Origin: Candidatus Thorarchaeota archaeon | GTDB lineage: Archaea; Asgardarchaeota; Thorarchaeia; Thorarchaeales; Thorarchaeaceae | Assembly: GCA_003345545.1 (NCBI GenBank) | Contig: PRDH01000035.1 | Location: 1 to 64,000 of the forward strand | DNA: 64,000 nucleotides | Direction of reading: 5' to 3' | Shown here: positions 35,523 to 43,445 of the stretch, one piece after another | How positions within the stretch are numbered: position 1 is the stretch's first letter | Layout of the letters: every line of letters begins with the position of its first letter | Translations under genes and position numbers: made by a program | Notes under the pieces: model-generated | What the model was told of the DNA's origin: nothing | Database searches by the model: none | What the model saw: only the letters and a program-made list of their open reading frames with translations

Positions 35523-36359
35523 CTAGTGAGTCTGCAGCAAAAGTGAGTCGTATTCACCAGGTCTGAATTCAACTCTTAGACTGAGAGTCTGCCCAGCTTT
35601 CATGTCAACAGGTTTGGGCAGCGGCAGGAACAGCTCTCTCCACCCATCGTCCATGGTCAGAACAATCTCGCTGTGCAGTCTACACTCGAACATGCCAAGG
35701 AGTCCATGTACGATTCCAGTCTGTACAATCTTGAAATCGAGTGTCTTGTCTACTTTCGCATCGGGATTCGGTATCGTCAGATCAAAACACGCGAGCTCCA
35801 TTAGGTCTGCAAGGTCCACACTCTGCCCCCGTTCTACTGTTTGGGGCACCCTTGGAAAGGACAAATCATCGATCTGAAACCTATTCCATTGAATCTCATT
35901 CTGAACTGGGACTGCGAATATGCGGACCTCCTCTGGAATAATATGCCCCGAGGGCTTCAGAAGGTTTTCAACTGCATAACTACTTGCAGATACTTGCTGC
36001 TCAATGAGCATCATTGAAGAGAGCATCTCACAAATGACAACGTCTGCTCGCCTGCCAATTGAGAAGTCTACAAAGTGGGAATGCACGAATTCAATCCTGT
36101 CTGCTACGCCATTCTGTCCTGCCGCCTCTCTAGCATATGCCAATGAGTCCTGGTTCACATCGACTGCGGTGACCCTTGCTCCTTGTTTTGCAGCTAGGAT
36201 GGCAAGGATGCCACTTCCTGTACCAAGGTCAACAACATGATCGTTGGTCTTGACGACCCTCCGTATCGCCTCTCGGAATTTTCGTATACGTGATGTGTGA
36301 CTTAGCAGACTCGCGGCATGGAGCATCGGGAATGGTGTGGCATATTCCTTTCCTTTCAT
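35523..36359 (-). CDS. PRMT-like class I methyltransferase
   Basis: 278 residues from ATG 36359. SAM motif I is DLGTGSGILA (44-53) and the post-I acid is D67. The loop CEMLSSMMLIEQ places two Glu exactly nine residues apart (E111, E120), the spacing of the PRMT double-E hairpin that grips the substrate arginine. The C-terminal half follows the PRMT beta-barrel (GIVHGLLGMFECRLHSEIVL ... DDGW ... KAGQTLSL), with DGW at the THW loop. The substrate is unknown; protein arginine is the natural hypothesis. Its transcript is probably leaderless from a TATA box shared with the next gene. Confidence 0.8.
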   Translation of the reverse strand: MKGKEYATPFPMLHAASLLSHTSRIRKFREAIRRVVKTNDHVVDLGTGSGILAILAAKQGARVTAVDVNQDSLAYAREAAGQNGVADRIEFVHSHFVDFSIGRRADVVICEMLSSMMLIEQQVSASSYAVENLLKPSGHIIPEEVRIFAVPVQNEIQWNRFQIDDLSFPRVPQTVERGQSVDLADLMELACFDLTIPNPDAKVDKTLDFKIVQTGIVHGLLGMFECRLHSEIVLTMDDGWRELFLPLPKPVDMKAGQTLSLRVEFRPGEYDSLLLQTH

Positions 36360-36383
36360 AGTTTTTCCCCTATCAATGTCTAC

Positions 36384-36395
36384 TTATAATAAAAT
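36384..36395. promoter_or_regulatory. Shared TATA box for two divergent leaderless genes
   Basis: TTATAATAAAAT forms the only AT-rich box in the 57-base gap. Its centre is about 30 bases from the methyltransferase ATG (36359) and about 28 from the TPR-gene ATG (36417). It reads as an acceptable TATA box on both strands. Confidence 0.55.
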
Positions 36396-36416
36396 GCCGG
36401 CACTCTTGCACGCCAA

Positions 36417-37601
36417 ATGGCAATGAGGAAGCATCAAGTCGTGTCTGAAAAGGTTCTCGAATCTGCAAAACGGGCTCTGGAGGAGTGTCGACCGAAAGAT
36501 GCCATTACTGCATTAGAGCCCCTGGTTGAATACGATGATGAAGATGTCGATGCACTTGTCTATCTTGGAATCGCATATGTGCAGGCTGAGATGCCTGAGA
36601 AAGCTGTAGAGGTACTCTATCGCGCTGATGAGCTCGTCGAACAACACTATGTTGTTGAACTGTTTCTTGGCAGAGCTCTCTGGGCTTTGGGCAAGGTGAC
36701 ATCGGCAGAAGAGCACATCCAGGAGGCCTTACGACTTGATTCGACTCAGCCAGAGCCATGGATAGACATTGGGCGAATCTATCTCCAGAAACGTGAGTAT
36801 CGTCAGGCACTAGAGCATTTGGAAGTAGCTATTGCGAAGTTTCCTGATGATATCAGTGCCATTTTCCTGCATGCCTTAACACTGTATCGCCTTGGGGACT
36901 TCACAGCTGCGACGAAGGAGTGGGCTCGAGTCCACGCTCTTGAGCCGAAACTCATGACAGCAGTTTCAAATTACGCATACGTATTATTGCTTCAAGAACG
37001 TTCATTCGAAGCAGCTCCCTTCGTGGGCTATGCGAACACCATGAGTTCTGACGACTATAGGTCTCTGATTCTCTTGGGCGAACTCCGATTCCAATCAGGT
37101 GATCACGAAGGCGCGCTTGAATGCTTCAGAAAAGTGCTAGATAGAGATCCGAAGAACATTGAAGCTCTTTCTAGGATTGCTGTAATTGCTCACAGCTCAC
37201 GTGATGACAAGGTGTGCAGGGAGCATCTCAGTCGTGCTGAAATGGAATTAGGCAATGATCCGGAGTCGTGGAGAGGGCTCTGCGGTGCATATCCCTACCT
37301 TGGGAAGTGGGATGAATACCTAGACTGTCTAATCCGTTGGACTAATGCTGACAAGAATGCTGCAGCTCCTTGGGTCACTCTAGCAAAAGAATACGACCGC
37401 AGAGGAGAGCTTGAGCACGCCCGGAATGCATGGAGGAGAGTCTTTGAACTGAGGGGTTACGTGAAAACTAGATGTCCAAGCTGCAAGACTGAGACACGAC
37501 TGCCGTATAGTACTCCCTCAGGATTCGACATCTGTGCAGACAAGTTCTGCGAAACCTGCGGCTCGGTAGTCTATATGCCAGCTGGCCTGCCTTATGACTG
37601 A
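36417..37601 (+). CDS. TPR protein with C-terminal zinc ribbon
   Basis: 394 residues. Residues of about 10-340 hold eight or more TPR units (VDALVYLGIAYVQAEMPEKA, PWIDIGRIYLQKREYRQALE, AIFLHALTLYRLGDFTAATK, SLILLGELRFQSGDHEGALE). The end carries a four-Cys ribbon (TRCPSCKTETRLPY ... FCETCGSVVYMP). It is a soluble scaffold that may read peptides through the TPRs and nucleic acid or protein through the ribbon. It is followed after 15 bases by a Nudix gene. Confidence 0.86.
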   Translation: MAMRKHQVVSEKVLESAKRALEECRPKDAITALEPLVEYDDEDVDALVYLGIAYVQAEMPEKAVEVLYRADELVEQHYVVELFLGRALWALGKVTSAEEHIQEALRLDSTQPEPWIDIGRIYLQKREYRQALEHLEVAIAKFPDDISAIFLHALTLYRLGDFTAATKEWARVHALEPKLMTAVSNYAYVLLLQERSFEAAPFVGYANTMSSDDYRSLILLGELRFQSGDHEGALECFRKVLDRDPKNIEALSRIAVIAHSSRDDKVCREHLSRAEMELGNDPESWRGLCGAYPYLGKWDEYLDCLIRWTNADKNAAAPWVTLAKEYDRRGELEHARNAWRRVFELRGYVKTRCPSCKTETRLPYSTPSGFDICADKFCETCGSVVYMPAGLPYD

Positions 37602-37616
37602 TGAGATGAATGAGAT

Positions 37617-38105
37617 ATGAGTGACCGAAGGTACCCCTCTCATCCCATTCCCGGAGTAGGTGCAGTCGTTATTGGTTCTCAGGGCGTTCTCTTGGCTCGA
37701 AGAGACAAAGCCCCCGGGAAAGGGCTCTGGAGCATCCCTGGTGGTGGTGTGGAGCTTGGTGAGACACAGATTGAATCCATAAGAAGAGAGGTCGAAGAGG
37801 AGACTGGAGTCAAGTGCGAGGTTCTCGAGCTCATAGGTACTTTCGATCTCATAACCAAGGATGACAAGGGAACTATCGAGTTTCATTTCCTATTGAACCA
37901 CTACGTCGCTCATGCTGTCACCGAAACAACGAGACCTGAGTATTCTGATGGTGAGGTTGGATGGTTTCATCCTGACAGATTGCCTCCAGATATGGCTAGC
38001 TCAGGGATTGAGGCACTCATCAAGTCTCAGCGATCGAGGATTTTGTCGCTCATGAAACATAACAAAACACCGAATGTCATCCCTTCAGATTGCCAAGGAA
38101 TATAA
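37617..38105 (+). CDS. Nudix hydrolase
   Basis: 162 residues. The Nudix box is complete: GGVELGETQIESIRREVEEE-TGV (Gx5Ex7REUxEExGU), the metal and catalytic site. The opening PIPGVGAVVIGSQGVLLARR and WSIPGGG are typical of ADP-ribose/NADH- or nucleotide-type members. The substrate is not decidable. Co-oriented with the TPR gene upstream. Confidence 0.92.
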   Translation: MSDRRYPSHPIPGVGAVVIGSQGVLLARRDKAPGKGLWSIPGGGVELGETQIESIRREVEEETGVKCEVLELIGTFDLITKDDKGTIEFHFLLNHYVAHAVTETTRPEYSDGEVGWFHPDRLPPDMASSGIEALIKSQRSRILSLMKHNKTPNVIPSDCQGI

Positions 38106-38167
38106 GAATCCCCGTGCTGCTATTTGATACAGTATCTAATCTTCCGCAAAAGGACGTGTTGAATACA

Positions 38168-38629
38168 ATGTTTCGAACCATTACTGCACTGTTGATTGCT
38201 CTAGTGACAGCGATCTTGATTGGAGCCTTTCAGATATTGAACCTAGATCTTGCAACCATCCAGGCTATCATTGGTAGTGGCGACATTACTGGCGACCTGA
38301 GGGTCATGGGCGGCACTCTGTTTGCCTCACTCCTATTCCCGTACACGACAGCTCAGGCTGGAGTCTATGCCCCGCTTGTTGCCCTAGGTGTAGCCGGGTT
38401 CATTGCAGGATTGATCTCAAAGAGCGGTGTAAGAATGCTCGTTGTATCGATCATTGCGATGGTGCTCTTCTTCTTGGGCTTCTACATCCTGACATATCTA
38501 GGCGATCCGGCCAACTTCGCCGAGATGTTCAATGTGGCGCGTAACAACATTATCGACCTTGGCGTCAGCTTCGGTCTGCTTTTCATACCCGGGATTATCG
38601 GCGCATCACTGACTGCAGAAGACTATTAG
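38168..38629 (+). CDS. Small polytopic membrane protein
   Basis: 153 residues from ATG 38168 behind AGGACG; the frame is open to 38090 and overlaps the Nudix end. Four TM helices are evident (ITALLIALVTAILIGAFQIL, YAPLVALGVAGFIAGLISKS, RMLVVSIIAMVLFFLGFYIL, NIIDLGVSFGLLFIPGIIGA). No family recognised. Convergent with the DHH nuclease gene. Confidence 0.75.
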   Translation: MFRTITALLIALVTAILIGAFQILNLDLATIQAIIGSGDITGDLRVMGGTLFASLLFPYTTAQAGVYAPLVALGVAGFIAGLISKSGVRMLVVSIIAMVLFFLGFYILTYLGDPANFAEMFNVARNNIIDLGVSFGLLFIPGIIGASLTAEDY

Positions 38630-38683
38630 TCGCAGAATCACGACTTGGATTGGGGGTAATCCCCATTATCCATTTTTGTTGCT

Positions 38684-40180
38684 TCAGTTGTTCAGAACCT
38701 TAGCCATATGTTGAGAGGAGAGTTTCAGAAACTCGTCGACATGGTCTTTGTGAATGAATGCTCCTGCCGCCATCGGATGACCTCCCGCCTCTGCTACGAG
38801 GATTCCGTATTTCTTATTCATGTTCTCTGCGACTGACACGAAAGTTTCCTTGAGATTCAACCCTCGCTTGATCAGGCTCCTATGAGCACGTCCTGACAGC
38901 TTGACAAGAGGACTGTCATTTGACGAGTCTGAGCTGACGCCGATGACGGGTTTATCAATAGGGATTATTCGTGAGCTTTGCGCCATACCGATAACAACGC
39001 CAATGATAGTATCCGGAATCTCAGGATCATTCACCAGATAAAAGCCCGGCATGGTCACAAATCCTCCATCCTCCAGAAGCCTCAGAGACTGCGCCAGATT
39101 CTGTCTGTGCTGCTGCAGCAAGTATCTCCCGTTAGCGACTGCTTCAGAGTCCCCCAAACAAACTTTGACACCTACTTCCGGTTGCTTGTTCCGACCGCAG
39201 GCATTCAACAGCGTTGAGAATTCCTTTGCACTGCGCATCTCAGTTTTCTCAGGTCGTTGCGTAAGAATCACAACATCACCAACAAGTCCAGTAGCGACTA
39301 TGGGGTCATTGTAGGAATCGATAACCACTTGGATTAGTCTTTGGATGATTCGCTGCTTCTCATCAGATTCCAGATCAACCCATGTCCGCCATTCATCATT
39401 TCCATCTTTCAACGGAATTCCAAGTTCCTCAAAGAACATGAAGCATGCCGTTTCGTCACCGGTGATTCCTGGAAGATACGGGTCGGTTGCATATTGCAGG
39501 AGATAGGGCAAAGGGCGCGTATTGACTCCGAAGAAAGTTAGGTCTTTCGTGACTCTTAGGTACCCTGCATCTTCCCCCAATTCAAGTATTTTCTTATTGA
39601 TTCCCGAGAACCCTTTTCCATAATAATCCTGCAGGTCTCCTGTGGCTCCCACAATGGCCAGTTCAGCGAGGTCGACGTTCTCTGTTGATAAGGACAGAGC
39701 CAGAAGAAAGGCCACGCCTGCTCCAGATATATCGTAGCTGCCATTCATGCCATGATGAGATGGATTAATCTCTATCAGCCTATCACTTGTGAATGACTGT
39801 GTCTGCCGCGATTCCTCGTCTTGTGGCAGATGGTGATCGAGTACAATCGCGTGTTCAACGTAATCTAGGTCAGCAACTAGGTTTCTCACAAGCTCGATCT
39901 GCCCTGTTCCAAAATCACTGAATACGACTAAGTCAGGCTGGTAGTTCTCGACCTCATCACGAATTTCGACAATTGTTTCGGAGTTGATCTGATGGATATT
40001 CCTCCATTCTACTTGTAGCTTTTCACGGTTAAGGGCCATGACCACAATTGCTAGAGCTGATATGCCATCGGCATCGATGTGCGAGAAAGCCATTGTCTTC
40101 CGTGATTGCCTCACAGCCTGTACTGCCTTGTTGAGCATTTGAGTCATAGATTTCGGGATTGATTCAAGAAGTGTGTCCAT
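38684..40180 (-). CDS. DHH/DHHA1 phosphoesterase, archaeal RecJ/GAN-like
   Basis: 498 residues. DHH motifs are SHIDADG (33-39), VFSDFG, LDHHLP (about 115-120) and GATGD, which bind two metal ions. The DHHA1 domain ends with AEAGGHPMAAGA, as in RecJ. Archaeal members (GAN, also called RecJ-like) act as single-strand nucleases at the replisome and are relatives of Cdc45. Some DHH proteins act on oligo- or cyclic dinucleotides instead. The genes around it do not decide between these. Confidence 0.85.
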   Translation of the reverse strand: MDTLLESIPKSMTQMLNKAVQAVRQSRKTMAFSHIDADGISALAIVVMALNREKLQVEWRNIHQINSETIVEIRDEVENYQPDLVVFSDFGTGQIELVRNLVADLDYVEHAIVLDHHLPQDEESRQTQSFTSDRLIEINPSHHGMNGSYDISGAGVAFLLALSLSTENVDLAELAIVGATGDLQDYYGKGFSGINKKILELGEDAGYLRVTKDLTFFGVNTRPLPYLLQYATDPYLPGITGDETACFMFFEELGIPLKDGNDEWRTWVDLESDEKQRIIQRLIQVVIDSYNDPIVATGLVGDVVILTQRPEKTEMRSAKEFSTLLNACGRNKQPEVGVKVCLGDSEAVANGRYLLQQHRQNLAQSLRLLEDGGFVTMPGFYLVNDPEIPDTIIGVVIGMAQSSRIIPIDKPVIGVSSDSSNDSPLVKLSGRAHRSLIKRGLNLKETFVSVAENMNKKYGILVAEAGGHPMAAGAFIHKDHVDEFLKLSSQHMAKVLNN

Positions 40181-40254
40181 TTTCTTCGGGTGTTAGTGGT
40201 TTTTCCATGATATAAGTTGACTTCTCTGATGAGCCGAGAGTCTATGTTTGTCAG

Positions 40255-40593
40255 CTAGTCAGTCACACGGAACACCCTGGATATTGCCAAGAAAACGATG
40301 AGAAAGACACTTGCGACTGCAGCAAGTCCTTTTGCCACCTTCTGCCACGTCTTCAGAGGAACTTCGAGTTCTCTGAGTTCATTCTTGACTCGCTTCAAGA
40401 AGACTCGCCTCTCCGTAAACAAGGCGATCTGGTCGTCAAATCTGGACGAGAACTCAGCCCAACTTACATAGAGCGGGCTTTCAGGATTAGTATTCACCCA
40501 TTCGTCCCACATGTCCAGTACTTCACTTCGGTGTGGTTCAGGGAATTCCTCAATTTTCTTCTGTACGGATTCTATAATCTCGTCAACTGTCAT
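40255..40593 (-). CDS. Tail-anchored membrane protein
   Basis: 112 residues from ATG 40593 behind GGGGTGC. A soluble charged region (TVDEIIESVQKKIEEFPEPH ... LFTERRVFLKRVKNELRELE) precedes one C-terminal TM helix (VAKGLAAVASVFLIVFLAIS) with a short basic tail, the layout of a tail-anchored protein. Partly coiled-coil. Function unknown. Confidence 0.68.
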   Translation of the reverse strand: MTVDEIIESVQKKIEEFPEPHRSEVLDMWDEWVNTNPESPLYVSWAEFSSRFDDQIALFTERRVFLKRVKNELRELEVPLKTWQKVAKGLAAVASVFLIVFLAISRVFRVTD

Positions 40594-40782
40594 TGGTCCG
40601 TGCACCCCTTGTATCCCGGCAGAGGTTAGACGTGCGTCGCATTGCATTCTAATAAATGTTGACTGAATTGATTCGAACGATTACTATATCGCGCGGAATC
40701 CAAGCTACCAATACATCTTGTGCTAATTGGCTATAAGCGGAGCGAATAGGGCAAGCGTTGTGCCATGCTCGATACAAAAGAG

Positions 40783-41307
40783 CTATCTCATTTTCGAGAG
40801 TTCGCGACCCCATTCCTTGATATCAACACGGAGTTTCTGGAGGTCCGCTGGACTAATGGTGTCGACTCTGCCATAGGTCCTCAGGATTCGTGTCCATCTC
40901 TGCATCTTTACGATGAGCGCCTCTGCTACTCCTTTGCTCTCCAGCATACCTGCAGCCTCGCTAATCTTCTGCGAGAGGTCGCTAGCAATAGCTCCTTCTC
41001 GAACTTGTGTTTCAAGGGTATCTAGGACTGCTTGATTGGTTGAAACTGCGCCTTTCTGAGCTACGCCTGCACTGCTTGCAGCCTGCGTTGCTGGTCCTCC
41101 ACGCTTGATGCTTTTCACAGTTTCAAGGATCTCGTCAAGTTTCTCTGAGTTTGCAGTCACTGCAAGAGCGATTTCTGACTGAGTCTCCTGAATCTCAGTG
41201 ACCTTCGAGATGACATCGATCATCCTATTCAACATCTGAGTGAGTCTCTCAATAGCTCCATTTATCTCAGTCAACTTTGCTCTCAGATATGTGTCTTCTT
41301 CACTCAT
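40783..41307 (-). CDS. Coiled-coil protein
   Basis: 174 residues from ATG 41307. Residues of about 8-70 form a long heptad region (INGAIERLTQMLNRMIDVIS, EIALAVTANSEKLDEILETV), followed by an Ala/Gly/Ser linker and a helical C-terminal domain (LQKLRVDIKEWGRELSKMR). No TM segment. Probably oligomeric. Family not recognised. Confidence 0.7.
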   Translation of the reverse strand: MSEEDTYLRAKLTEINGAIERLTQMLNRMIDVISKVTEIQETQSEIALAVTANSEKLDEILETVKSIKRGGPATQAASSAGVAQKGAVSTNQAVLDTLETQVREGAIASDLSQKISEAAGMLESKGVAEALIVKMQRWTRILRTYGRVDTISPADLQKLRVDIKEWGRELSKMR

Positions 41308-41509
41308 GCTTATCCCACTCTTGAGGACCGTATCTGATATCCACAATCTCTCGGACGCAGTTAGTTCTCACGAAGATTAAGCTTTCTGTGGCATTCTCCT
41401 TAGTAGCGCAAGAATGACGTCCATAACCGAATATCTATATTACGCAACAGGAGTTTCCTCGAGCAGCATGTTGACGCAACTATAGATATCTGTGAGGAGA
41501 AGTCTACTC

Positions 41510-41857
41510 ATGTACGTCGTAAACTATCATGAACGAGATGCTATCGAAGTTGATATGGCCGGGGCCAAGGGCGCAACCGTGCGCTGGCTTGTGGCCAAGC
41601 GAACAGGAGCTCTGAACTTTGCGATGCGTCTGTTCGAGATTGCACCTGGTGGCATCATTCCGTTGCATGCACATGAAGAGGAACACGAGATCTTCGTGCT
41701 CAATGGTAAAGTCAAATTGATTGGCGATGTTGAAGGCTATGCGAAGAAGGACGATATCGTGTTCGTCCCGCCGAACGTGCAGCATGGCTACGACAACACT
41801 GAAGGCAGCGAGATCTTCCGCTTCATCTGTGTAATTCCTCTTTTGGACAAAGAGTAG
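41510..41857 (+). CDS. Cupin-domain protein
   Basis: 115 residues from ATG 41510, behind GTGAGGAG. The two cupin motifs carry the metal ligands: HAHEEEHEIFVLNG (His, His, Glu) and PPNVQHGYDN (His). Single-domain cupins range from isomerases and dioxygenases to storage sensors; the activity cannot be named. It is followed after 47 bases by the HAD gene. Confidence 0.9.
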   Translation: MYVVNYHERDAIEVDMAGAKGATVRWLVAKRTGALNFAMRLFEIAPGGIIPLHAHEEEHEIFVLNGKVKLIGDVEGYAKKDDIVFVPPNVQHGYDNTEGSEIFRFICVIPLLDKE

Positions 41858-41904
41858 GTATATTTTTCTCTTCGAACTGAATGCTAATTGGGGGAGCTGG
41901 TCAT

Positions 41905-42711
41905 ATGGACCTTAGCAGAAAGAAACTCTGGGTCTTTGATGTCGATAACACACTAATTCTCGATGTGGAACATCCTACTCCCTTTAAAGATGCCCTGACG
42001 CTATGGAGTTCACTTGAAGAGAAAGGTTGCACACTTGCTATTCTAACGAATGTGGGACGGCTCTCAAGCAGACAAGTACATCAAGCGGTTGAGAGAGCCG
42101 GATTTCATCTTCCCGTCGAGAGAGTCTACACTGCTGGTGCAGCAGCGGCAGCCTATATTCACAATAGGTCTCCCGGGGCACGCTGTTTCGTAATCGGCGA
42201 AGGCGGAGCCCAGGAAGACTTCATTGCACGGGGGCTTGATGTGGCGAACAATCCGCCAATCGATTTTGTTGCAGTGGCTGCCGATAGGGGAATGACATTT
42301 GATGAACTCAATTTTGCCACCAAGATGGTCAAGCAGGGTGCGGGCCTGGTATGTGTCAGTGGCAGCCGTGACTACTCTGGGAAATATCTTGGACAGGATG
42401 ATGTCTACATTGGTGAACGTTCAATAGTGGCGGCAATAGAGCATGCCACTGGCGTTGTCGCAGTCACAGTCGGCAAACCACTCCCTGAAATTGTCACGGA
42501 AACTGTGAAGACCATTGGATTCAAGTTGACTAATGCAGTCATTATTGGTGACAATCCCAATTCAGATATCGCCGGCGGCAATGCCGCTGGAGTCACAACA
42601 ATCCTAGTGAAACGAGATCCCCACAATATAGTCGCCTTTGAATCAGGTGGCCTGGATACGAAACCGACACTCACTGTGAAATCGCTGGAAGATGTGATTG
42701 ATCTTCTCTAG
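41905..42711 (+). CDS. HAD superfamily phosphatase, NagD-like
   Basis: 268 residues from ATG 41905 (MDLSRKKLW), chosen for GGGGGAGC upstream; ATG 41881 would add eight. Motif I is FDVDNTLI with the nucleophile Asp, motif II ILTNVGR, motif III Lys in GKPLPE, motif IV GDNPNSDIAGG. The large C2 cap between motifs II and III is NagD-like. It dephosphorylates a small substrate such as a sugar or nucleotide. Its TAG shares one base with the GTG start of the next gene, so the two are translationally coupled. Confidence 0.9.
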   Translation: MDLSRKKLWVFDVDNTLILDVEHPTPFKDALTLWSSLEEKGCTLAILTNVGRLSSRQVHQAVERAGFHLPVERVYTAGAAAAAYIHNRSPGARCFVIGEGGAQEDFIARGLDVANNPPIDFVAVAADRGMTFDELNFATKMVKQGAGLVCVSGSRDYSGKYLGQDDVYIGERSIVAAIEHATGVVAVTVGKPLPEIVTETVKTIGFKLTNAVIIGDNPNSDIAGGNAAGVTTILVKRDPHNIVAFESGGLDTKPTLTVKSLEDVIDLL

Positions 42712-43445
42712 TGACATCTCTCAAAACCCTCAAAGCCCCCGATTGTATCATTTCAACTGTGTTGTCCTCGAAGTCTGTCGTGTTTGAAACTGGGCCTCCG
42801 GGTACCAGCGTGACCGTTGCAGTGCTAGATGATCTGAAATTGGGCAAGTCCAGCTCCGAATTCGAGGAATATGAATCTTCACTCTTCGAAACAATCAGGT
42901 CCAACAACGATCTTGAAAGTCTACGGCATGACCCGCTGATCCGGTCGTATCGCGCACTTCACTGGTCCTACTCAATGGATCCAACCAAGACTCGAGTTTC
43001 AAGCGAGGCTGTTCTGCGCCGGGTATTGCAGGGCGAGAATCTGTGGCGCATCTCTAATCTCGTTGATGTTGTGAATCTTGCCTCTGCATATCACAAGATA
43101 CCAATAGGGCTAGTTGATGTCTCCAAGATTCAAGGTCAGTTGACGGTTCGAAAGGCTAGAAAGGGCGAGGTCTTCAGGAGAATAGGAGGCGAGGGAGTCG
43201 AGTGCAGGGGCAGAGAGCTTGTTCTCAGCGATGACAGTGGAATTGTCTGCTATGGTTTTGCGGTTCATGACTCTGAACGGACAAAAATCACGCGTAGCAC
43301 CAGATGTGCTCTTCTATTACTCTATGGTGCCCCTTATGCGACAGAGGATATAATGAATGACGCCACTTTCTTCACTCTAGGTGCTATCAAACGGTGGGTT
43401 GACTGCATGATCTCGAAACCTGTCCGGTATGCGGCTCCGGCCTAG
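42711..43445 (+). CDS. B3/B4 (PheRS beta-like) domain protein
   Basis: 244 residues from GTG 42711. The signature of free-standing B3/4 proteins is clear: ALHWSYSMDPTKTRVSSEAV, RISNLVDVVNLASAYHKIPI, KGEVFRRIGG and LVLSDDSGIVCYG. In PheRS beta this domain edits mischarged Tyr-tRNA-Phe. The free form might edit tRNA or bind a modified amino acid, unproven. Coupled to the HAD gene and overlapping the convergent HerA-like gene by 4 bases. Confidence 0.88.
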   Translation: MTSLKTLKAPDCIISTVLSSKSVVFETGPPGTSVTVAVLDDLKLGKSSSEFEEYESSLFETIRSNNDLESLRHDPLIRSYRALHWSYSMDPTKTRVSSEAVLRRVLQGENLWRISNLVDVVNLASAYHKIPIGLVDVSKIQGQLTVRKARKGEVFRRIGGEGVECRGRELVLSDDSGIVCYGFAVHDSERTKITRSTRCALLLLYGAPYATEDIMNDATFFTLGAIKRWVDCMISKPVRYAAPA

